The translations under genes were made by a program, and so were the position numbers. The notes below the pieces were generated by a model. The model saw nothing but the letters and a program-made list of their open reading frames with translations, was not told where the DNA came from and ran no database searches. Below are positions 9,433 through 16,996 of a DNA stretch of 64,000 nt, in pieces. Origin of the DNA: Salinarimonas ramus (lineage in GTDB: Bacteria; Pseudomonadota; Alphaproteobacteria; Rhizobiales; Beijerinckiaceae); the NCBI RefSeq assembly GCF_014645695.1, contig NZ_BMMF01000004.1, forward strand, positions 7,261 to 71,260. Reading direction: 5' to 3'. Position 1 is the stretch's first letter, and every line of letters starts with the position of its first letter.

Positions 9433-9981
9433 GTCCGCCGCGTGTGTGGTCTATATATTTTTCTGGACACAATTATTTGCCCGACGATGGCGAGAACTGC
9501 CTGCAACTCGATTGAAGACGACGGGCCGAGGCGGAGCCGAGGTCTGGCGACGGCATGAGAGTTGCTCGGGCAGTGCTCGACCATCGTCACCGGGGAAGGT
9601 GCGGCGATTGCGCCAGCCTGCTGGCGCGAACGGCGCATCTGCCCCGTGGGCCTGACCTGAAAGTGAGCTTCCTGTTGGGACCGCTCCCGCGCTCGCGCCT
9701 TCAGCGCTCGGCGTCAGCGGTGCTGCTGCGCTCCTCGCCGGGCGGCGAGCGCCCGCCGCTGGCGCGCACCAGCGTGCTCCTGCTGGTTCTCGAACCGGCA
9801 ATGTTTCATTCCCCCAACCCCAAACAGAACGGGGTCGAAATCGGCGGCGCAGCCGCCGCGTAGGCACGTGTCGGACGTGGCGGGGGGGCACTCTGAAGCA
9901 CGCGGCGGAACTCGGCGGTGAAGAACCTTTTCGGACGGCCCGGTACGGGCATTGCTGATTGCAACGGACCCGCAGTAGCCT
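9433..9981. other. about 550 bp with no supportable gene
   Basis: Open frames exist on both strands but none has family features, a good ribosome site or consistent codon use. An AT-rich patch at about 9450-9475 (tatatatttttctgg) lies upstream of the helicase-like gene and may be part of its promoter. A short GC-rich inverted repeat, CTCGCCGGGCGGCGAG, lies near 9735-9750. This stretch may be remnant mobile DNA. Confidence 0.5.
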
Positions 9982-10449
9982 ATGGAGCGCCCGCTCTCGG
10001 CCCGAGGTCACCACATGCGGAGTTCGGAACATGCTCGATGTAGTTCGAGGTCGTCAGTTCAGGGAGAGCGTTGGTGGCTTTCTGAACCGAAAGGCGTCAG
10101 CGACGCGGACCGCGAAACGTTCAAGCTCCTCGCGCGTGCAGCGCGCGTCCTCGCCGCGCTCCCAAACAGCCGGGCGGAAAGGATCGTGTCCGACCTCGAA
10201 GCCGCTCATAGGCAGGAGGCTGCCCTTGCTCAGGACGCTTCTGCGTGCCGCCCGCTGGCGGCCCTCCGCAACAAAGGAAGAGCCGCGCCCGCATTTCGCG
10301 GTGTCGCGGCTCTCGAAGACCCACGTGATCACCCCACGGGACACCTTCTTACATATGTGATTCGTTCGGCGTCGTCCACCAGACTAGGGCTGCAACATAC
10401 CGCAGAGGACACTCCTTGCGCGTCGCGCCCTGACGTAATACGATTTTGA
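9982..10449 (+). CDS. possible hypothetical protein, low support
   Basis: An unrecognised plus-strand frame. The middle part (DRETFKLLARAARVLAALP and beyond, about residues 42-90) looks like amphipathic helices and shows roughly three quarters G or C in third positions, which supports coding. The first 40 residues do not, so the real start is unclear (an ATG at 10015 is an alternative). A strong plus-strand terminator lies 42 bp after its stop, consistent with transcription in this direction. A competing minus-strand frame (10054-10344) also has some protein-like character. Confidence 0.3.
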   Translation: MERPLSARGHHMRSSEHARCSSRSSVQGERWWLSEPKGVSDADRETFKLLARAARVLAALPNSRAERIVSDLEAAHRQEAALAQDASACRPLAALRNKGRAAPAFRGVAALEDPRDHPTGHLLTYVIRSASSTRLGLQHTAEDTPCASRPDVIRF

Positions 10450-10490
10450 TGCGCGACTTCGTACATGCCCCCACGGGTCGCAAACTTCTA

Positions 10491-10526
10491 GGCGCGTCAG
10501 GAGCGATCTTGACGCGCCGTTTTCTT
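10491..10526 (+). terminator. rho-independent terminator
   Basis: A perfect 9-bp inverted repeat (GGCGCGTCA at 10491-10499, TGACGCGCC at 10510-10518) with a 10-base loop is followed by GTTTTCTT. The T-rich side marks it as a plus-strand terminator. The transcript it ends is uncertain: either the weak frame at 9982-10449 or an unannotated RNA. Confidence 0.65.
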
Positions 10527-10658
10527 GGTAATCTTTGTTGTCCGCTGTCCGATACCGCAGAGCTTACGGCGTGCGCACCGCTGTTGCAAGCCGCATTGAC
10601 TGAAGAAGCCGCGTCTGGAAAGGTCGGGATGTTCGGGCACTAAGCGGAGGTTCGAGTA

Positions 10659-11135
10659 ATGCGTCACGACGGGGGCTGCCTCTGCGGCGAGGTTCGGTAC
10701 AGCGTGACGACAGCGCCCACGCGGGTCACCTTCTGCCACTGCAAATTCTGCCAGCGAACGACCGGCTCGGCCTACCTCGTTGAGCCCATCTTTGACAAAC
10801 GAGCTTTCGAGGTCACCAAAGGTGAGCCCACCACCTACGACCACACCTCGGAGGGCAGCGGCAAGGTCATCCACATCCACTTCTGTTCGACCTGCGCGAC
10901 GAAGCTGTTCCTGACGTTCGAGCGCTTCACGGAAGTGGTGGGCGTTTATGGCGGCACCTTCGATGATCCGAACTGGTTCGAGCGCTCGCCCGGCAACTCG
11001 AAACACATCTTCCTCGGCGTTGCTCAGCGGGGGACGATCATCCCTGCGGGGATCGCCTGCTTCGAAGAGCATGCCACGAACGTCGAGGGAGAGCCGAACG
11101 AGCCTCGCGTCTACAGCAGCCCTCACGCTGTATGA
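10659..11135 (+). CDS. GFA-family (glutathione-dependent formaldehyde-activating-like) protein
   Basis: A 158-residue zinc-binding protein of the GFA/CENP-V superfamily. It has the characteristic N-terminal GGCLCGEVRY, the cysteine cluster FCHCKFCQR and a third pair FCSTCATKL. These Cys residues hold two zinc ions in family members. Members are often annotated as S-hydroxymethylglutathione synthases, but the substrate of most is unproven, so only the fold is claimed here. The ATG at 10659 is preceded by GCGGAGG. It converges with the GNAT gene, the two 3' ends overlapping by 13 bp. Confidence 0.88.
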   Translation: MRHDGGCLCGEVRYSVTTAPTRVTFCHCKFCQRTTGSAYLVEPIFDKRAFEVTKGEPTTYDHTSEGSGKVIHIHFCSTCATKLFLTFERFTEVVGVYGGTFDDPNWFERSPGNSKHIFLGVAQRGTIIPAGIACFEEHATNVEGEPNEPRVYSSPHAV

Positions 11136-11680
11136 GATGACCGCTGGCGCGTCTGCGCCGCCGAGGTCAGGTCCGCCTCCATGAAGTGCAGGAGTTCGGC
11201 CACCCGTGGCGGCACGTCGTAGTACGCGTCCCGCATCCTGAAGCCGAGAGCCATGTACAGCCTAATCGCCTCGTCGTGATAGACGCCGGTATCGAGGCGC
11301 ATCACCTCGTATCCTCGCTCGAAGCTAAGTCGAAGGAGCTGCTCGCAGAGCAACCTCCCCGCGCCCGAACCTCTTGCATCGCTGCGGACGAAGAGGCGCT
11401 TCATCTCGCATGCGCGACCATCGAGGGGACGCATCATGACGCAGCCGATGGTCCGGCCCCCAAGTCTCGCAAGCAGGATTTCTCCACGTGGTGGCGCGTG
11501 GACCTCGGGAAGGCTGTCCAAAGTCGCGGCCCACTTATCGGGCGCGTAGTAGGCGTCGATCAGCCACGTCTCGGTGGCGTAACGCTCGCGGAGCCACGAG
11601 AGAAATCCATCGCAGAGGTCTCGCACGTTGAGGAAGTCGTCGGGGGATCGCGCTGCGGTGATCGTCACGCTGTTCTCCAT
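11123..11680 (-). CDS. GNAT-family N-acetyltransferase
   Basis: A 185-residue acyltransferase of the GNAT fold, expected to move an acetyl group from acetyl-CoA to an amine. The central block EMKRLFVRSDARGSGAGRLL carries the CoA-binding loop (R-x-x-G-x-G/A), and LDTGVYHDEAIRLYMALGFR is the usual C-terminal signature. The substrate cannot be predicted. Its 3' end overlaps the convergent GFA gene by 13 bp. It lies 48 bp downstream of the broken DsrE-like gene on the same strand and could share its transcript. Confidence 0.85.
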   Translation of the reverse strand: MENSVTITAARSPDDFLNVRDLCDGFLSWLRERYATETWLIDAYYAPDKWAATLDSLPEVHAPPRGEILLARLGGRTIGCVMMRPLDGRACEMKRLFVRSDARGSGAGRLLCEQLLRLSFERGYEVMRLDTGVYHDEAIRLYMALGFRMRDAYYDVPPRVAELLHFMEADLTSAAQTRQRSSHTA

Positions 11681-11728
11681 GGTGCTCCTCCACTTCGGAA
11701 GTGGCGGCCTCCTCGGTTAGAAGATGCG

Positions 11729-12090
11729 TCAGTAGAAGAGGTTGCGATCACATTCCATGACGAGCCGCACGAGCACGGACGGGTTCGCCTTCTCGTGCTG
11801 TATCGCCTGAAGGGCCTCATCATCGACGCCGCGCGCGGCGCATGAGGCCCCGACAGATACAGGCGACCACCGCCGCCGACGAATTTGTCGAAATGCTCGC
11901 GGAGCCGACCAGTCCCGACACCGACGAGGCTGTCGAGGACGGGTAAGCGGACAAGCTGAACCGCATCGCCCGCGAGGAACAGGTGCGTCTCGTTACCTGC
12001 CTCGACAGAGGTGGCAGCGACAAAGAACGCGAGCGCGGCTTTCGTCGGGTGCTCGGGTCCGCAAGTTACGTGAACGAGAAGGCTATGCAT
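11729..12090 (-). pseudogene. DsrE-family protein gene with a single-base frameshift
   Basis: The N-terminal frame begins MHSLLVHVTCGPEHPTKAA and continues HLFLAGDAVQLV, then GGGGRLYLSG, matching small DsrE/DsrF-like sulfur-carrier proteins. At the run of four C's at 11848-11851 the frame is lost. One added base there restores ASCAARGVDDEALQA and then NPSVLVRLVMECDRNLFY with a stop at 11729. The span is 362 bp, one short of 121 codons, so a one-base deletion explains it. The conserved Cys lies just after the break. It may be a real null allele or a sequencing slip in the homopolymer. It sits 6 bp after the DUF2892 gene. Confidence 0.75.
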
Positions 12091-12096
12091 GGCGGG

Positions 12097-12300
12097 TCAT
12101 CCGAACGAGGGTCGCGAGGGCAGTCCCATCCGCTTCAGCGCCATGACAACGGGGCACATTCCGGTGAAGGACGCTTGGATCAGGTGCGCGCCCATCGCTC
12201 CGGTGACCCAAAGCCAGTTCATGCTGTGGAACGCCGCGAGGAAAACCGAACCGAGGACGATGACGCCGACGACGAGCAGGATAGTGCGTTCGATGCTCAT
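12097..12300 (-). CDS. DUF2892/YgaP-like small membrane protein
   Basis: A 67-residue inner-membrane protein starting MSIERTILLVVGVIV, with two hydrophobic helices (about 5-22 and 28-44), then FTGMCPVVMALKRMGL. That pattern, with a Cys-Pro in a short segment after the second helix, is typical of DUF2892 proteins and of the C-terminal half of YgaP, a membrane rhodanese. The same frame is open upstream to 12627 but that part overlaps the divergent rhodanese gene. With the adjacent DsrE-like gene and the divergent rhodanese it forms a split YgaP-like sulfur-transfer group; this functional grouping is inferred. Confidence 0.8.
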   Translation of the reverse strand: MSIERTILLVVGVIVLGSVFLAAFHSMNWLWVTGAMGAHLIQASFTGMCPVVMALKRMGLPSRPSFG

Positions 12301-12475
12301 GCTGTCGTCCCTTGAGACAAGCTCGATCATCGCCTTGCTTTGCACCAAGGGCAAGCTCCGGAAACAGCGCAGCTTGCCTTTGCTCTCCTTGCGGCGGACG
12401 TTCGATGTGGCCGGTTCTTCCAAATGGCGCGGACATTCCGCAGAGATATCTTTGCAGCCGGTAGGGAGGCGAACC

Positions 12476-12859
12476 ATGCCGACCAGCGTCGCAGACATGC
12501 TAGCCAGCGCGAACAGTTCGGTCCCGAACCTCTCGCCGCAGGAAGCGGCTGAAAAAATTTGCGGAGAGAATGTTCTGGTCGTAGACGTGCGTGATCCGAC
12601 CGAGGTCGAGGAGACCGGAAAGATCAAGGGCGCGGTGAACGTATCTCGTGGAATGCTCGAATTCCGAGCCGACCCCGAGAGTCAGTACCACGATCCAGCG
12701 TTCGAGCGAGGTAAGACCGTTCTCCTGTATTGCGCCTCCGGCGGACGTTCCGCACTGAGTGGCCGCACGCTTCAGGAGATGGGCTACGGCGAGGTGTACA
12801 ACGTCGGCGGCTTCAAGGAATTGGCGGACGCCGGGATCGAGACGGTGCAGGTCCGCTGA
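12476..12859 (+). CDS. single-domain rhodanese-like sulfurtransferase
   Basis: A 127-residue rhodanese. It has VLVVDVRDPTEVEETGKIKG (the CH2A region) and the active-site loop LLYCASGGRSALSG, where the Cys would carry the persulfide. It ends with YNVGGFKELADAGI. It is expected to move sulfane sulfur between thiols, for example from thiosulfate or glutathione persulfide. The ATG at 12476 has GGGAGG seven bases upstream. An in-frame extension back to 12089 overlaps the opposite-strand DUF2892 gene and is rejected. A terminator hairpin follows the stop by about 30 bp. Confidence 0.9.
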   Translation: MPTSVADMLASANSSVPNLSPQEAAEKICGENVLVVDVRDPTEVEETGKIKGAVNVSRGMLEFRADPESQYHDPAFERGKTVLLYCASGGRSALSGRTLQEMGYGEVYNVGGFKELADAGIETVQVR

Positions 12860-12891
12860 ACTTCCGCTCATGCACGATGCCGAGACGCAAG

Positions 12892-12915
12892 AGGCCCCGC
12901 TGGTCGGCGGGGCCT
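12892..12915 (+). terminator. hairpin terminator after the rhodanese gene
   Basis: A perfect 9-bp stem (AGGCCCCGC / GCGGGGCCT) with a 6-base loop begins 33 bp after the rhodanese stop. There is no long T tract, so it may work as a weak or RNA-stabilising terminator. Confidence 0.55.
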
Positions 12916-13064
12916 CGATCAGAACAGCGGCGAAAGGGGGCAGCCGCACTGCCGCTCTGATGTTCGTAGATAAGACGCGGCGGCTGCGAGCGTCAATCGC
13001 GACCTGCTTGACCGACAATGGCTCCATGCCCGATCCGCTCCCATGCCTCGCGGAATTCGTCGTG

Positions 13065-13437
13065 CTAGTAGCCGCCCGGCTGAAGCCAGTAAGATATGCG
13101 CCCGTCCTTCTCGCCTCGATGAGCCCGCTCGCGAACTTCTGACGGCAGCAAGACGTAGGCCGAGGGGTTGGGGGTGGCGATGCGGTTCACGACGATCCAG
13201 AAGTCGCCCATGATCTTGTTCAGCCCGTTCCCGAGCGGAACCGGGGTGCGCTCGCTCAGCGCCTTCACCTGCACGCCGATGAAGCGGGAGGCGTCTCGGG
13301 TGTAGGCGATGATGTCCACGCCTCGTGCGTTACGCGCCGTGGGCATGACGTTCCACCCGAGGAGGGTAGCAGCAGTAGTACAGGCCGACGTTTCCGGTCA
13401 CCTGCGGGTCGAGCGTGACGTTCTCGGCCTCACCCAT
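13065..13437 (-). pseudogene. PD-(D/E)XK-like nuclease gene with a frameshift
   Basis: The ATG at 13437 overlaps the last 8 bases of the recombinase gene and gives MGEAENVTLDPQVTGNVGLY. At about 13360-13368 (GAGGAGGG on the plus strand) the frame is lost. The other frame continues GWNVMPTARNARGVDIIAY, then FIGVQVKAL, then GDFWIVVNRI, to a stop at 13065. GVD followed by QVK is the pattern of the PD-(D/E)XK nuclease core. The span is 373 bp, one over 124 codons, so one extra base explains the break. Without the join, only a 93-residue C-terminal frame (start 13346) remains. Function unknown; a DNA or RNA nuclease is the best guess. Confidence 0.6.
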
Positions 13438-14017
13438 TACGCTGCGCCTCCGCTCCGCTCGTCCTCCTCCCTCCCGGCATCGACCGGTAAAGTGTTGCGG
13501 GGGAGCACCCGACCTGCTGAGCGACTTCAGCCACGGTGAGGGCACCGTCTGCGAGGAGGACACGGGCCACGCCGAGCTTCTTGTCATCGAGGAGACGACG
13601 ACGCCCGCCGACACGCCCGCGAGCACGAGCGGCGCGCAGCCCGTGCATGGTTCGCTCGCGGAGAAGTTCGACCTCAAGCTGGCCGAGGGCGGCGAGGGTG
13701 GTGAAGATGAACCGCCCGCCCGGCGTCGTCGTGTCGATCTGCTCGGTGAGCGAGATGAGGCCGATCTCCCGGCTACGGAGATCGTCAGCGATGTCGAGGA
13801 GGTGGCGGATCGAGCGCGCGAGCCGCGAGAGCGAGTAGACGCACATCACGTCGCCGGGGCGGGCGAAGGCGAGCGCCTCGGCCAGCACGGGCCGGTCGGC
13901 CTTTGTGCCGGAAGCCGTCTCCACGAAGATGCGCTCACATCCTGCGCTCTTGAGGGCATCGACTTGGAGCGCGTGCTCCTGACGATCAACCGAGCAGCGT
14001 GCGTACCCGACCTTCAT
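13430..14017 (-). CDS. serine recombinase, resolvase/invertase family
   Basis: A 195-residue small serine recombinase of the resolvase/DNA-invertase type, which cuts and rejoins DNA through a phosphoserine. The N-terminal block MKVGYARCSVDRQEHALQ carries the catalytic Ser9. The usual YSLSRLARS, FTTLAALGQLEVELLRERT and GGRRRLL motifs follow, and a C-terminal helix-turn-helix (TVAEVAQQVGCSPATLYRSM) binds DNA. The frame is open to 14092, but the ATG at 14017 begins the conserved domain and is preceded by an AG-rich ribosome site. Its stop overlaps the start of the damaged nuclease gene by 8 bp. It may resolve or invert part of the mobile region. Confidence 0.92.
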   Translation of the reverse strand: MKVGYARCSVDRQEHALQVDALKSAGCERIFVETASGTKADRPVLAEALAFARPGDVMCVYSLSRLARSIRHLLDIADDLRSREIGLISLTEQIDTTTPGGRFIFTTLAALGQLEVELLRERTMHGLRAARARGRVGGRRRLLDDKKLGVARVLLADGALTVAEVAQQVGCSPATLYRSMPGGRRTSGAEAQRNG

Positions 14018-14176
14018 CTCTCGATCCCCACCCTCCTGCGTCAGTTTCGAGACAGAGCTAATGCTACAGGCAATCGAGAATGCCGCTACCATTTTCAGCC
14101 AAGCTATCGAGACGAGGATGTAGCTCCTCGGAAACGAGCGTTTCCGAGAGGCCGTCGTGTAACCTCGGGGCTGATC

Positions 14177-15865
14177 TCAAAACATAGCGCTCGTGATCGA
14201 CTGAAGTTCATCGGCCACCTCCGCAAATTTATCTCTGCTGAGCAGAGCGTACTTCTCTTCCAAAGTGAGGAATTTGCCTGACACGTTCTCCCCGTGCAAG
14301 GAAACCGTGCCTAGTACAAGCTGCATATCCTTCGGACGCTCAGCAAAAATAAAATTAATCATCTTCTTTGTATTGACTTTATCCTGCTCCTGCTGAATAG
14401 GGCTGTCAATAACGAGAGGTGCCGCAAGCGCAGTTGAGTATTCTTCTAAGGTCTGAAGAAAGGAAAATACATAGGCAAGCACTGCGCGCGGTTGATCACT
14501 TCCTGTCTGCTTTATTTTAGCGAACATCTTTTGTGACTGGGCAGGCTTCAGGTCAGGCACTCCAAGGCTCCGCAAATTCCGTGAAATCCTTTGCGCGAAA
14601 AACGACTCGATTGCTTTCTTTCTCTTCTTATCTTCCAATTCCTGAATCCGAACTTCAAGGGCTTTGATGTGCGTCTCACGCTCACGCAATGACGCATCTA
14701 TCAAGGCCGACTGCTCATCAAATACGGATAAGGCTTGGCGGCGTCCTTCGGCAGCCAGCACATCCTTGAATTCAATTTCTCCATTCCTTATTGCAAGCGT
14801 CTCCTCGATCTCAACGATGACATCTTCAACTTGAGCTATGCGGCTCCTTGTAACCTCAACTTTCTGACTAAGTTTCGAAATTTCAGAAAACAGATCATTT
14901 ATAAGCGCTATGCACTGTTCTCGGTCATCGATGATCGAAAACCTATTGCGAAACGAGTTTCTGTGCTCTGTTCCGCAGGTAGGGCATAAAATAAAATCGC
15001 CCTCGTGCTTGGCCAGCGACTTTACGTCTCGGTCATACTCAGAAAGCGCGCGACGAGCAATTTTAAGCTGCTCATTGAGTACAACTCGCTGCGCAACTGC
15101 GTCCTGCATTTCACCGATGTAGGCAAAGCGCTGAGCCCGTAGCGTCCGAAGACTGTTAAGATGCTGATGAATTGCTTCCTCGTACTCAGCCTGATTCAAT
15201 GTGAGCGCATCCGAAACAGCACTTGCCCTCAAAGCAACAGCAGCTTTCTCAACAACCGCTCTGTGAGCCAGCATTTCAGACCATGCAACGCGCAAAGCGC
15301 TCAAATTGGCTTTAACTTCGAAATATTCGTCCGGCTTCAGCCCCGAGTGGTACTGAATCACATCTTTCTTCCAGTCCTTGTACTGGCTAAGCTGCGCAAA
15401 CGATTGCCAAGGGTTTTGCCAGCCATGATCCTGATCTATATAGAACGGTAGAAACAGGTACGCAGGAGGAGGCACTTCGGGAGTACCCTTGCGCGACGTA
15501 AGCGTTAGCTTGGTGCCTAATACCTCTGCAAGCGCCGGAGCAAACTCCGCAGTTAGGCTAGATGTACATAGAATCTTTTCTCCATCTTCTGAGAACAGAC
15601 AAAGACGATTCGCACGTCGTGCAACTGCGAAGCGCTGCTCATCTACACTGAAGTGAAGCACGCCAGTTACTTTCGCCTCAGTCCACCGCACGTGTTGTTG
15701 TGCAGGGTTAGCACCGAAGACCCAGTATAGAGACTTCAGAAGAGACGACTTTCCAGTGTCGTTCTCACCCCGGATCACGTTTACGTGGGGGTCGAACACG
15801 AGTTTGAACGCCGCCCGCTCTTTCTCGGACATCAGAAGTAATCTTTCGAAGCGCAATCTTCTCAT
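14177..15865 (-). CDS. Rad50/SMC-like ATPase of a Lamassu/ABC-3C-type system
   Basis: A 562-residue ABC-class ATPase like those in DNA-sensing defence systems. The Walker A is GENDTGKSS (residues 33-41). Coiled coils (about 170-285 and 315-420) flank a hook-like CPTCGTEH near residue 295, whose CxxC could bind zinc as in Rad50. The Walker B region LVIDSPIQQEQD lies near residue 480. Known LmuB proteins of Lamassu, and other ABC-3C ATPases, have this layout and recognise foreign DNA ends or structures to release a nuclease. The start at 15865 lies inside a short ORF that overlaps the stop of the upstream nuclease gene. The base composition is distinctly less GC-rich than the core genome, indicating transfer. 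Confidence 0.82.
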   Translation of the reverse strand: MRRLRFERLLLMSEKERAAFKLVFDPHVNVIRGENDTGKSSLLKSLYWVFGANPAQQHVRWTEAKVTGVLHFSVDEQRFAVARRANRLCLFSEDGEKILCTSSLTAEFAPALAEVLGTKLTLTSRKGTPEVPPPAYLFLPFYIDQDHGWQNPWQSFAQLSQYKDWKKDVIQYHSGLKPDEYFEVKANLSALRVAWSEMLAHRAVVEKAAVALRASAVSDALTLNQAEYEEAIHQHLNSLRTLRAQRFAYIGEMQDAVAQRVVLNEQLKIARRALSEYDRDVKSLAKHEGDFILCPTCGTEHRNSFRNRFSIIDDREQCIALINDLFSEISKLSQKVEVTRSRIAQVEDVIVEIEETLAIRNGEIEFKDVLAAEGRRQALSVFDEQSALIDASLRERETHIKALEVRIQELEDKKRKKAIESFFAQRISRNLRSLGVPDLKPAQSQKMFAKIKQTGSDQPRAVLAYVFSFLQTLEEYSTALAAPLVIDSPIQQEQDKVNTKKMINFIFAERPKDMQLVLGTVSLHGENVSGKFLTLEEKYALLSRDKFAEVADELQSITSAMF

Positions 15866-15920
15866 CGTTCTTCTCGCGAATGTTCCTCACCAAGAGACGA
15901 AAGCATTCTTCTTCCTTCAT
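15765..15920 (-). CDS. short overlapping ORF between the defence genes
   Basis: A 51-codon frame starts at an ATG overlapping the stop of the nuclease gene (ATGA) and begins MKEEECFRLLVRNIREKNDE. It runs 101 bases into the ATPase gene in another frame before stopping. Only the first 19 or so codons lie outside the ATPase gene. It may just be a translational bridge carrying ribosomes to the ATPase start, or a vestige of the small middle component (LmuC or ABC-3C MC) that such systems usually encode here. I do not recognise its sequence. Confidence 0.35.
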   Translation of the reverse strand: MKEEECFRLLVRNIREKNDEKIALRKITSDVRERAGGVQTRVRPPRKRDPG

Positions 15921-16996
15921 GGTGCGTAGAACTCATACAGAAAGGCTGCACGAAGATAATCGTCACCAAACTTTAGCCCCGCCTGTGAAGCGTACGCTTT
16001 GAGCTTGGGAAGGGCCGCACCAAGTAGCTGAGGAAGCGTACTACTCGGCTGCCTGCCAAGTTCGTCCGTGATGCGGCGAACTGCTTCGGAAAACTGGACC
16101 GCACTGAGTTCGGGACGAGCCAACTTGTTAGTGGCATACAAATCCCATTGTGCTTTGAGCGCGCGCTTTTCCATTGGCGGAACACCTACGAGTTCGCCAA
16201 CGATTACGTCCCACTGTGGCCGTGCAGATGTCTTTAAATGCAGGTCGGATAGCCATTGGGACATATGTTGGCGAGTAACAAATTTCCCCGCCAACAAGTC
16301 TTCAGAAGAGGCCAAATCCTTAAGATTCTTTGAGCGCCTACGGCACTGATCAACTAGAGCCAAATAGAATCCTTTGTGATTGCAGTGCGTTAGAGCACAT
16401 TCATCGATCACAAAATTTACGACGCGCCCAAGAAGAGTCTCCTCAAACGATGTCAAGCTCAGGTCTGTATAGTGGTACTCGAACAGTCGCGCCTCGTCCG
16501 AGGTAAAACCTGAGACCTCAGATTCTAGAGCCTTTACGAAACTCGCGAGAGCGCTTTTTTCTGCCTCTTGAAAGCTACACGGATACTTGCTCTCAGCGAT
16601 GAAATCACAGACTTGATTGCTGACAAATCCGAGAGCAACCACGTAGTCGCCAAACTTCAACCGACTGTCGTACATCTTCCCTGAAATCGACTGGTCTGCT
16701 ATCCCATCCGTTTTCTTTCTCGCTGTGAGCTTCTTCACGGTCCATTTACCCGACTTGGCCGTTTTCAGTTGGTAGCACCTGATCTCAGTCGGGGAGGTAG
16801 CATCGTCCAAAACCAGAATGTCGTCGTGGAACTCAAAAGCTACCGCATAGCCCTTTCCAGCTTGGTGGAGCGTCAGCAGGTGGGAGACGCCCCAACAGGT
16901 CTGAAAGTCGAGGCGTTCGAGTGCGGTACTCCCGCCCTTCTCGCGCTGCGGAACGGATGTCAATGATTCGAGGAGGTCCACGCCGAGCCTTCGCAC
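15917..16996 (-). CDS. DUF4297/Cap4-type nuclease effector of a Lamassu/ABC-3C-like system
   Basis: A 359-residue protein whose N-terminal 130 residues match the DUF4297 (Cap4-like dsDNA endonuclease) domain: ALERLDFQTCWGVSHLL, then FEFHDDILVLDD (Asp58/Asp59), then YQLKTAKSGKWT (Gln76 and Lys78). This is a PD-(D/E)XK active site in its D...QxK form. The C-terminal two thirds are helical and probably dock to the ATPase. Such LmuA effectors degrade DNA when the partner ATPase senses phage. The gene is the first of the unit; the ATPase start lies 51 bp past its stop. It is less GC-rich than the core genes. The exact Lamassu subtype cannot be set from sequence alone. Confidence 0.8.
   Translation of the reverse strand: MRRLGVDLLESLTSVPQREKGGSTALERLDFQTCWGVSHLLTLHQAGKGYAVAFEFHDDILVLDDATSPTEIRCYQLKTAKSGKWTVKKLTARKKTDGIADQSISGKMYDSRLKFGDYVVALGFVSNQVCDFIAESKYPCSFQEAEKSALASFVKALESEVSGFTSDEARLFEYHYTDLSLTSFEETLLGRVVNFVIDECALTHCNHKGFYLALVDQCRRRSKNLKDLASSEDLLAGKFVTRQHMSQWLSDLHLKTSARPQWDVIVGELVGVPPMEKRALKAQWDLYATNKLARPELSAVQFSEAVRRITDELGRQPSSTLPQLLGAALPKLKAYASQAGLKFGDDYLRAAFLYEFYAP

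Noticed and set aside
10054-10344. A 96-codon minus-strand frame
   Set aside because: Parts look protein-like, but it competes with a plus-strand frame with better third-position bias, has a poorly spaced GTG start, and matches nothing I recognise.
10446-10643. A 65-codon plus-strand frame before the GFA gene
   Set aside because: It runs through the terminator hairpin at 10491-10526 and has no family feature.
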